NCBI GenBank assembly: GCA_015680685.1
Contig: MNCI01008925.1
Coordinates: forward strand, 289,786-353,785
Direction: 5' to 3'
DNA from: Gnetum montanum
Lineage: Eukaryota > Streptophyta > Gnetopsida > Gnetales > Gnetaceae
Length of the DNA stretch: 64,000 nt
Shown here piece by piece: positions 55,451-64,000 of this stretch. The translations under genes and the position numbers were made by a program. The notes under the pieces are model-generated. The model made no database searches. It was not told where the DNA came from and saw nothing but the letters and a program-made list of their open reading frames with translations. Position 1 is the stretch's first letter. Each line of letters begins with the position of its first letter.

Positions 55451-56070
55451 CCTAACTTAGACAATAGCTGGGAATCATTAGAGTGCTTAAGGTCCCAAGA
55501 AAACTTGATCCTAGACTTTTGTAGGGAGCAAGCAATCGACCTCCCACCTAACCTGCTCTAATGATGGATGGAGAAACCTCCCATTTAAAAAAATCAAAAG
55601 AGCCATGGATGTGGTGCCTTATAGGATTCGAGAGCAAATTCCTATGAGAGTCAACCTCAAATAGGGAAGGAAGATGCCTAGAGCCATTTGAAGTGCTCTA
55701 TAGGTAATGGGACTTAAGGTTCAAATAGACAAGGAGCTATGTTGAACTTGCGACCCCTATAACTTTTGATCAAACGAGTCAAGAGATGTCCTAGAACTCT
55801 TGTATTCCTAGGTCAGTGCATTCTATCATGTCACAATGATAAACCACTTGATGTCCTCCCATAGCCTAGCATTTCAAGCCAGGTATGGATGGTGTTGAGG
55901 TCAACCTCGCCATGCTAAGCATGGGGTCATTATCAACAATACTAAAATTGAAAACCCCACATGTCTCCCCTTGTGGGACCATAAAAATGAACTTCATATA
56001 CGTTTCCTCATGGAAAAGTTAAAGGAATAGATGATGATGAGACATGTTATCCTAAAATATACTCTATTCT
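55451..56070. other. No recognisable gene; possible 3' part of element F
   Basis: About 620 bp, somewhat GC-richer than the average, following the F polyprotein. It does not match the F LTR or any other region of the window. No frame longer than a few dozen codons. Confidence 0.45.
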
Positions 56071-56081
56071 TCTGAAGCACA

Positions 56082-56088
56082 TATAAAT
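56082..56088 (+). promoter_or_regulatory. TATA-like box upstream of the decarboxylase fragment
   Basis: TATAAAT 79 bp before the ATG at 56167, at a plausible distance for a promoter and short 5' leader. If real, promoter-proximal DNA was copied too, so the fragment is not a processed cDNA. Confidence 0.3.
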
Positions 56089-56166
56089 TCACTACGAAGT
56101 TGAGCTTAATTTTGTATCTCAAACAAGGTAGTGCAAAGGAAGTGAATTAAGGAATAAATCATCATC

Positions 56167-56433
56167 ATGGTTTTGAGCAAAGTTACTGAAAACTTAGATG
56201 AGACATCTGTTGATGGCACCTTTGCATCACGTTATTCACAACAACCTGTTCCCAAGTTCACTCTACCATAGATGTCTATCCCTAAGGAAGCTGCATATCA
56301 GATGGTCAAAGATGAACTCATGATGGACAGAAATCCAAGGCTGAATTTAGCCTCATTTGTCACCACCTAGATGGAGCCTGAGTGTGATAATCTCATCATG
56401 GACTCCATTAACAAGAATTATGTGGACATGGAC
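56167..56433 (+). pseudogene. GAD: Glutamate decarboxylase, N-terminal fragment
   Basis: 89 codons in one frame from MVLSKVTENL to NKNYVDMD, with [30 protein letters not shown] and [12 protein letters not shown] matching the highly conserved N-terminus of plant glutamate decarboxylase, the cytosolic PLP enzyme that turns glutamate into GABA. Two in-frame TAGs kill it (56269, and 56368 where the family has Trp). No indels. Similarity stops abruptly after YVDMD, where a SINE-like sequence begins; the PLP-binding domain and calmodulin-binding tail are absent from the window. It is the only host-gene trace here: a duplicated or captured exon, or the start of a dead gene. Confidence 0.85.
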
Positions 56434-56512
56434 TTCAAAATATGTTCTAACCAACTCATGACTTGGAGCTTTCAAATTAAAAGTCTTACCACCAAACTAA
56501 ACTATCATAAAA
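56434..56512 (-). mobile_element. tRNA-derived SINE-like copy 4, antisense
   Basis: The reverse complement has ATAGTTTAGTTTGGTGGTAA (A box), GACTTTTAATTTGAAAGC, then a decayed B box (CATGAGTTGGTTAGAAC). It directly abuts the decarboxylase fragment. Confidence 0.55.
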
Positions 56513-57060
56513 TTTTAATAATTTTAATATATTGCTATAATAGTAGTACCAACAATACAAGGCATGAGGCATACACACCTATTATCTTTTCCAAATGATT
56601 GTAGTTTCTATTTTCTAACCTCCAAAATTCCTGAAAGTATACATAAAAAAGCATATTAATATACATTACCTGTATTGAAGTATTAATAGCAGGCTTCTAT
56701 ATTATTCCCTCTTAAAACATGTAGCTTTAATTTTCACGATGTTATATACTTTTATATGATAAATTACGATAAAACAAGTAAACCGACATTAAATTCAGGG
56801 TGGTGGCGTCACTTTTTTTTATCAGCTTCCTACATTTAGGGATTGATTGCATATTTGCACGTGGATACGATGAAAATAAGGCTTACTAATTGTTAATTGA
56901 CAAAATTACTCTTTGTTGATATATTAATTGATAGAACCACTTCACTCTACCCTTGGTTTCTAGCGCCGGATTTCACTGTTTACTTACAACACTACAAATT
57001 TGATAGTGGCAAGAAGATCAATTTTTAAATGACCAAATATTGAAATGACATCTACATTTT
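56513..57060. other. No recognisable gene
   Basis: AT-rich sequence with no frame or repeat that I can match. Confidence 0.5.
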
Positions 57061-58177
57061 CAGATTTTGCTATCAAAGATGACATGGGGTGGTGGTGGTA
57101 GTTTCTATACATGGCATTTCGTGTCGCAACGATTCATGGTGATTGATAGGTTTCTTCTTCCACATGTCACTATAAACAGTGGATGAGAGAACGCCAAAGG
57201 GAGGACAAAACATTTTCTCACAAGACACAAAGGCCTCTTCTATAGGTGACATCGAGGACAAAATAGACCTCTGTCTCTCTTTCTTTGAGCAGTGACGGAC
57301 ATGGTGGCAGACTACAAAGCGCATGCAGGAAACGATAGCAGAGGCTCTCCCTCTTAGGTGCAGATGCTGGCATCTACGTAACGTGCATCAGAGCCTCTTC
57401 TCTAAGGATTCCTGAGTCTTTCTCACCTACAACAATAGGTGGCAGCAAGTCTTTCACGCAGCAGTCTCTCTTTACATTGTAGAAAACGATAGGCACACGT
57501 ACACAGTAACCACATGTATAAGTGAGACATAGGTAGCTGGCCAACGGCTATGCATGTACAAGAAATGCGTAGGAGGCATCGAGTAGAAGTCTTTCTTCTA
57601 CCTATAAAAAAATGGTAGAGACAGGCTACGTACACAGGTAGCACAAATGGCTGTTTTTCTATTTTTTAGACAAAAATAGACACACGTTTCCTCTCTATTT
57701 TCTACCCACGTGGTGTAGAGATGGCAACAGGTAGTGACAAGGATGGCTGCACCTTACAAGTGGTCACGTGCAAATGCAACAAATGTGCAGAACTACGGCA
57801 GACCCTCCTTTTGTTCACGATGCATGTTCCATGCAGTTGCAGTGGTCGGTTGGTGGACAACGCAGGCAGGACCAAATAAAATTTGAATTATTGTTTTGAA
57901 TTGTTTATCATTTTTTAAAAATGGCATAAACGTTTAATTTTTATTTTAATTATTTTACTATGTTTTTCAAAGCATAACAGAACCATCCTAAAATGAAATT
58001 AAATTTAAGTTTTCAATATTTTGTTTAAAAATATTATTATTATTGTTTTGGCCACGTAGCCCTTTGCAGTTGAAACTATTCCCGGATTTCTATACCCATA
58101 CGGGAGGTGCCCTAGGCTATAGTCTCCTAAAACAAGTTTTCATAGGTGTTGGTGTGTCCAAAATTTATGTGTCAACA
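57061..58177 (+). other. GC-richer block, possible 5' LTR of element G
   Basis: 57061-57880 is clearly richer in G+C than its surroundings, with recurring short motifs (ACGATAG, CACACGTACAC, GTACACAGGTAG). 57880-58177 returns to AT-rich and ends GTGTCAACA. A weak primer-site-like TTGACGTTAGAAGGAGAG follows at 58183-58200. Position suits the LTR of G, but no second copy is in the window, so the borders cannot be tested. Confidence 0.3.
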
Positions 58178-58469
58178 CCTTTTTGACGTTAGAAGGAGAG
58201 CTAGTTTCCCAATCTCTATTTTCCCTTTATGTTTCTAAAAAGATATCAATGTTTCTATTTTTTCGTTCCTGGTTTCATTTCTATTTCTATTCTTAGTTAT
58301 CAATTTATAGATTCTAGAGATTTTTCTTTTTTTTTTTGGTTTTTGAAAATTTTGCAATTTCAATTTTCTTTTAAAAAAATAAATAAAAAGATAGTATTTA
58401 AATATTTTTCTATTTTCTTTAATTTTCAAAGTTTATTAGCATTTTACATTTCCTATTATTTTTCATTTT

Positions 58470-59814
58470 ATGAGTGACTCTTCCTACAAAACATCTCAAC
58501 AAAGAGCTTCTACTCCTACCCCTAGCCAACGAGATGCTCGTCATTTCACTTTAAGAAAACAATGAGCTTCACTTTTTCCAAGTTCAATTCCTAAAAAATC
58601 TTGAACTAAGATGGTAGCCCATCAACCCCTGGCTCCCTTGGTAAGAAACCCTTTTAACTTTAATAACTACCATGACATACCAAAATCTCTTCAGAACATA
58701 AATATGTTCTTCAATCCTACAACCCCTACGAATGATGCCCACTAACACATACAATGTTTTGAAACCTTACTAGGGATCCACAACATTGTACATAATGATG
58801 TGGCATGCAGGGTTCGTAACAACATTTAGAACCAAAGCAACCCAATGGTTCTTAATGTTTTCTGATACCTCTATTAACACATAGAAAGAATTCAAAAACA
58901 AGTTTTTAAATCAGTTTGACAAATTTACAAGCCTTGCTATCACATCAAGCAACTTCACCAACTTAAGAAAGCTACCCAGGGAAAATGTTAGGGATTATAA
59001 CTTTAGATTCCTTCATCAACTTGCCTATGTTCCAAATGAGATGCAACCATAACTTGATGGTATCCTCAACTTCTATCTCTCTACCATCGATCCATTCTTC
59101 ACTTATGCCATCAAATCTGATTCTAACATAATAGAAATACAAGTTGCAATGTTTAAAGCTATGGAATTAGAGTAAATAACCCTTATGAACAGCATTCAAA
59201 CTCTATTTTGGATGATGAGTGTTAGTAACCCTTTGCAATCAAACCCTTTACTCTTACCAACTTTTCAAACGTCTAATGTCATGCCTCAAGTTATTTCTCC
59301 CTTTTAACCAACTCAACCTTTAAGTAATTACTCTCAAGGCCTCATGTCCTCTTCATTCTTACCATCTAACACTAGTTTGAATGATGACCAATCAAAAGCC
59401 TTGATCCAATCTATTATAAACCCAGACAGGACATCAAATTCTATTGAACCACCAACCCAAACTCAAGATCAGATGACCTAAATACTCACTTCAGTATAAA
59501 AACTATCCAATGAAGTGGTTGAGATAAAGAGAAATAATAACAAAGGTCCTATACAACCAGAAAAACCAAGTGCATCAATTAACGATGATTATTGTCATCT
59601 TCATAATACAAGGAAACATTCCAAAAAGACTTGTCCTCAATTCTTGGCATTGTATGGTGAAAATACCCAAGGGCAAAAAAATGGGAAAACCCGTATCATG
59701 GTCTTTAATGTACCTCCTGAGACAGAAAATGAAGAGGTTTTCTCATTAGAACAAGTTATGGTATGCGACCCTAACCACACAATACTCACTACCACAAACT
59801 TAGTGACATTATGA
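58470..59814 (+). pseudogene. gag: gag, degenerate (element G)
   Basis: Starts MSDSSYKTSQQRAST at 58470. Two stops, then a frameshift near 58805. The capsid core follows: TQWFLMFSDTSINT, EFKNKFLNQFDKF and ENVRDYNFRFLHQLAYVPN. The final frame 59515-59814 has the knuckle CHLHNTRKHSKKTC (CX2HX4HX4C), the CXXH variant common in Tat Gag proteins. About 350 bp of broken linker follow, before the protease frame. Confidence 0.78.
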
Positions 59815-60182
59815 ATGCTACACAGCAACCAACTAGGAATAATTCTCATACACCTCCAAACAGAAGAGTTCCTAGTCAAGACAATGCAAACAACCAATCT
59901 GGGTCATCCCAAGTAACTGCCCCACAATAATCAAAACCCCCTTCTATACTTAGAAGAGCTCCATCTCAACAAGAAGCCAAGGATGAACATAAGATTTATG
60001 ATTTGGTTGACCTAAAAAGAGTTAAAGTCAACATTTCGATGTATGACCTCCTACACTTCAATGAAATGAAAGAGGTGATTTCGGATATGCTTCATACACT
60101 CGAAGCCCAAAGAGAAAAATCCCCAATCCCCGAAAGGTAAGTTCACTTTGTAGAAAGTCCTAACACACTATCAGTACAAAAC

Positions 60183-61658
60183 ATGAATAATTCCATGTCT
60201 AGTAAGAAGGACAACCTCCCTTTCCTAACCACTTTGATTATTTTAGGAAAGAATGTCCATAACTATTTAATGAATTTCAGTGCAACTGTTAGTGTTATGC
60301 CTCTTGACATTTGTAATGCCTTAGGAGCACAAGTGATACCACAAACAAAAAGTTTGATTCAACTCGATGGATCTAACATACCTATGGTAAGGTTATTAAA
60401 AGGAGCAAAGGCACAACTTAAGCAATACCCTACATTTACATGTTATGTGGATATCCTAGTAGTTGACATGACACCCACATATGGTATGCTCTTATCTAGG
60501 ACTTTTGGAGCTAAGTGTGGGGGCTTCTTTAGGTCTGATTTTTTTAAATTATTGATCCATTTCATAGGAAAATATGAATATATGATTATACCTAAGAAAC
60601 CATTTTATAAGCAAGTGGTAACAACTTTCGATCAACAAACTACATCTCAAGGAAATCAAAACAACAATCATTTTGTTGGAGTGGTCGAACTAGGACTTAG
60701 CAAATATCTCTTAAATGATGATATAGATGAGGCTACATGCATAAACCCTTTTGCATACACATATTCTACTCAATATTACCAAGCTTTTAGGAAATGCGAG
60801 AAGGTGTATGAAGATACGTTGTCATATCACCAACATGATGGAAAAACCTTTCTTTCTAGTGACCCACCACCACTAGGAAATGATAAAGACATAAGTGAGA
60901 TTCTAACTAATGAAATATTAGAGGATGGACCAAAATTTGATGATGATCACTGTTACCTTGATCAAAGGGCTAATTTTTCAAATTTTACAAACTCGAAAAG
61001 TTGGATACTAAGAGTGGATGGTGCTTCTTCCAAGAAAGGATGTGGAGCTAGAATAATGCTTATACCTCCTGGTGAAGCTCCTATTCTTAAAGCTATTAAT
61101 TTCACTCAACCATTGACCAACAACATGGTCAAGTATGAAGTAATAATTCATGGGATCAAACTAGCTAAATACTATGATTTGTCCAAACTTAAAATCTATA
61201 GCAACTCCCAACTAATAATGAATCAAGCCAATGGTATTTTTGATGATAAACACATCACCATGAAAGCATACAAAGGTTACATTCTTGAACTTATTAAAGA
61301 ATTTGAATGTGTAACCATTGAACATGTGCCTAGGGAAGAAAATTATATTCCCAATGCACTAGCCTAAATGACTACCACTTTGGATGTCCCTTTTAAGCAT
61401 AATGCTTGGGATTTAAAAATCATTATCAAAAAGGTGAAGTCCTATTCCATCCCTAATAATATCTCTTCTTTTCAAGTGTTTGACAATGATGATCATATTT
61501 GTAAATTCCTATTTTCTAAAGGAGAATTTAGTAATCAAGGAGATACATCCAAGGATGTTGTATTCTTGAGCAAGATATCTCCTGAAACTGCAGTTAGGGA
61601 AGCTTTATTTGATGACCTATACACCAAGGCACTGGATTTATCTAAAAACACTAACTAG
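60183..61658 (+). pseudogene. pol: Protease and archaeal-type RNase H (element G)
   Basis: 394 open codons, one TAA (61365), then 96 more in the same frame. Protease is at residues 12-150: LMNFSATVSVMPLDICNALG has Asn31 where the catalytic Asp belongs. Residues 273-394 form an RNase H: WILRVDGASS (Asp279), TNNMVKYEVIIHG (Glu319), KIYSNSQLI (Asn341 in place of Asp) and NYIPNALA (Asn391 in place of Asp). This is the TNN-type, archaeal-like RNase H acquired by Tat elements, here upstream of RT. The second frame, with SIPNNISSFQVFD, is the usual link to RT in elements of this layout. Two of four catalytic acids are lost, so it would be inactive. Confidence 0.85.
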
Positions 61659-61679
61659 CAAACGTTAGCTCAAACTGAA

Positions 61680-63130
61680 ACAATTCATATTCAAAAGGGA
61701 GGAAAAAAATACCCTATTAAAATAGGAGCCTATTTACATCTAGATGAAAGACAAAACCTTGTTAACCTATTACATGAATTTAATGATGTTCTAGCTTGAA
61801 CTTATGAAGACCTTAGGACTTTTAATCCACTAGTAATGACACATACCATTCCCCTTAGGCCAGAAAAAAACCCATTCAGGCAAAAGCTTAGACCTATGAA
61901 TCCAAAGATTGAAATCCTTATGAAAGAAGAAATTGATAAACTCATAGAATCCAAAATAATTTATCTGGTAAGACACTCCTATTGGATCTCAAACCAAGTA
62001 CCTGTTAGGAAATGAAGTGGTGAGTTAAGGTTATGTATTGATTTTCATAACCTTACTACTTCTTGCATCAAGGATAATTATCCACTTCCTCTTATGGAAG
62101 AGTTATTACAAATTGTGAATGGTGCTCAAATGTATTCCTTTTTGGATGGGTATTCAGGATATAACCAAATTTTAGTGAATAAGAAGGACCAATACAAGAT
62201 AGCTTTTACAACAAAGTGGGGAACCTTTCAATTCGCTAAAATGCCATTTGGCCTCATCAATGCTAGCTCTACTTTCCAAAGAGCTATGCACAAAAATTTT
62301 TAGGGGCTAATTAGAAAGTGTATTATTATCTACCTTGATGACTTAACTGTTTTCTCTAAGGATCGAGGTACGAACCTTAGAGACCTTAGAAATGTTTTTA
62401 TGAGATGTAGACAATTTGGCATTACCTTGAATGTAAAGAAATCCATCTTTGGTGTTCAAAGTGATAAATTTTTGGGTCATATAGTGATCAAAGAGGGGAT
62501 TGTGATTGATCCTGAGTGGGTAAATGCAATTTTAGAAGTACCTTACCCTTTATCCAAGACTAATCTAAGGGCTTTCTTTGGTAAGATTAATTTTGTTAGA
62601 CGATTTATCCCTGTCTATCCTGAATTAGTTAGACCATTGAATGATATGCTTAAGAAAGATAGTAATATGCATTGGATAGATGATAGAAAGAATGTTTTTC
62701 TTGCTATTAAAGAAGCTATAATAGATGCACCTATCCTAGCTTCTCCTTGTTATGAAAATGATTTCTACTTATATGCCTTTTCTAGTGATGTTACAACTGC
62801 TTCTATCTTGATCCAAGACATAAACAATCAAGGTGAAAGACCCATAGCTTTCATGTTTGCACCATTAAAGGATGCAGTATTAAGATACTCACCTGTAGAG
62901 AAGCAATTTCAAACTATAATAAAAGCCTTGACAAAATTCCGCTCCTACTTGTTAAACTCGAAAGTCTTTGTCATTGTCCCTGATCCAACAACCATCATTG
63001 CTTTATCCAAATTACAAGATCCTAGTGAGAAATGTGCTAAATGGGTTATGAGGCTCCAAGAATATGATCTTCAATGGAAGGTAGCAAAGTTAGTTAAAGG
63101 GGCTGGTCTTGCTAAATTAATAGTTAAAGC
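61680..63130 (+). pseudogene. pol: Reverse transcriptase and Ty3-type RNase H (element G)
   Basis: RT: LRPMNPKIEILMKEEIDKLIE, IDFHNLT, FLDGYSGYNQILVNKKDQ, FTTKWGTFQFAKMPFGL and the intact active site IYLDDLTVFSK (about 62326-62358). 62400-63554 is open for 384 codons and continues through GHIVIKEGIVIDPEWV and the RNase H: YLYAFSSDVTTAS (first Asp replaced by Phe), SPVEKQF (Glu kept), VPDPTTII and KGAGLAKLI (last Asp lost). A degenerate Ty3 RNase H is normal in Tat elements with an extra RNase H. Stops at 61798, 62014 and 62301 break RT. Confidence 0.85.
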
Positions 63131-63862
63131 TTCAGAAAATTGTGATGCATCCATAGATAAAGAATCAATTCTTCTTCATATATTATCCATTAATGAAGAA
63201 AACAATATCCCATTTGCTCCCAATCGATTGTATGATCCATGGTATGGGGATATCAAATTTTATTTAACCTTCCATCGTTGTCCCTCATATTTACCTAAAT
63301 ATAAAAGAAAGCTCTTAATATCAAAATGTTCTAAATTCACTCTAATAAGCAATGAACTATTTAGAAAGAATTTCCAAGGGATATACCTTAAGTGTTTGAA
63401 CCAAGAACAAGCTAATGATGCTCTAAAACAACTTCACGCTAAAGGACATATAGGATACTGCTCATTAATTCATAAAATTATGAGGGCTAGTTATTATTGG
63501 CCTATTATGATTACTAATGCTTATAACCTAGTTAAGACGTGTGTCCAATACTAGATATTTAAAGGTAAAGATTCTAAAAGTTCGGCCCTATTACAACCTA
63601 TAATACAAACAAGACCATTTTCTCAATGGGCCTTAGATTTTATTGGAGTGATTAATCCTTTATCTACTACCCTACATAAGTTCATTTTGATAGCCATTGA
63701 TTATTGCACACGTTGGTTAGAGGAAAAAGCAACGAAAACCGCATCATCTCATGAGGTCATTCGCTTCTTAGAAAATGATATAATTTCCAGATATGATTAT
63801 GCTTATGCTTTAGTAGTCAATAATGGGCCCACCTTTATTTCCATAGAGTTTACAAATTCGGC
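63131..63862 (+). pseudogene. pol: Integrase, truncated (element G)
   Basis: Zinc-binding region HAKGHIGYCSLIHKI ... TCVQY, with the last Cys replaced by Tyr. The core after a TAG at 63552: WALDFIGVINP keeps the first Asp, while ALVVNNGPTF has Asn for the second. The frame 63648-63890 runs on as SAQVPHMGIW, which is not integrase, so homology ends near 63860 before the catalytic Glu. Confidence 0.78.
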
Positions 63863-64000
63863 TCAGGTGCCCCACATGGGCATTTGGTAGATTCTTAGTT
63901 GCATGTTTTCTTCCCCTTTTCTTTGCATTTCATATGTATAGAGTTGTGTTTCCATATTTTTCTTGCATTTTCATTATTTCTTTCTTAGCATATTGATTTA
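63863..64000. other. T-rich sequence, no gene
   Basis: CT-rich stretch to the end of the window, with no frame or repeat. It follows the point where the integrase of G is cut. Confidence 0.5.

Larger units (their letters stand above)
58178..63862 (+). mobile_element. Element G: Tat-like Ty3/gypsy retrotransposon, 3' end missing
   Basis: Gene order on the plus strand is gag, protease, archaeal-type RNase H, RT, degenerate Ty3-type RNase H, integrase. The extra RNase H and the RT motifs fit the Tat branch. It is the least decayed element here (open stretches of 394 and 384 codons), yet catalytic Asp residues are replaced in protease, both RNase H domains and integrase. Homology ends within the integrase core at about 63862. 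Confidence 0.85.

Noticed and set aside
57073-57644. Cys/His-containing minus-strand frames
   Set aside because: Cys and His come from repeated GTACAC and CATG-like words; spacing does not fit a zinc finger, and no homolog is recognised.
58229-58477. 82-codon Phe-rich frame before element G
   Set aside because: Produced by T-rich leader sequence. The gag of G starts in another frame at 58470.

Overview
This is an AT-rich, gene-poor window from a plant nuclear genome, built almost entirely of old, decayed retrotransposons. Three things point to a land plant: Athila-like, Tat-like and chromovirus-like Ty3/gypsy elements; primer sites matching tRNA-Asp and initiator tRNA-Met; and a broken copy of the N-terminal part of plant glutamate decarboxylase. 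Large, old, nested elements with many stops and frameshifts suggest a big genome such as that of a gymnosperm, but the sequence alone does not prove this. No intact host gene, rRNA, tRNA, CRISPR array or bacterial feature was seen.

Layout. 1-3.97 kb: two short tandem arrays, a retroposed insert with a 17-bp target duplication, LINE-tail repeats and two tRNA-derived SINE-like copies. 3.97-19.06 kb: two minus-strand Athila-like elements, A (3975-11044, target duplication CCTTC) and B (12004-19056, ATCAT). Both keep gag and protease but have lost RT, RNase H and integrase at the same breakpoint. 19.6-29.7 kb: plus-strand Athila-like element E, with an antisense solo LTR in its gag (GTGTC). 29.9-30.3 kb: an unrecognised degenerate reading frame. 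30.3-47.2 kb: 5'-truncated Athila-like element C, whose integrase is split by the complete element D (33806-43814, CCCTA). 47.2-49.98 kb: SINE and LINE fragments. 49.98-55.45 kb: chromovirus-like element F with a 5' LTR and tRNA-Met primer site but no visible 3' LTR. 56.1-56.5 kb: glutamate decarboxylase fragment next to a SINE. 58.2-63.86 kb: Tat-like element G, in which an archaeal-type RNase H domain lies between protease and RT.

How it fits together. A and B look like members of a non-autonomous family that kept LTRs, primer site, gag, protease and the 3' region, and would have needed RT and integrase from relatives such as C, D and E. The Athila-like LTRs share a promoter design: palindromic GATATC motifs just upstream of TATAAATA. 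Element E has the same R/U5 with a different U3. All five Athila-like copies share a 3' region of about 1.5-2 kb containing a short hydrophobic reading frame, open in four of them. Nearly all primer-site mismatches, and many stop codons, are C/T or G/A transitions, as expected from methylcytosine decay. Coordinates of degenerate domains are approximate; LTR ends and target duplications were read directly.
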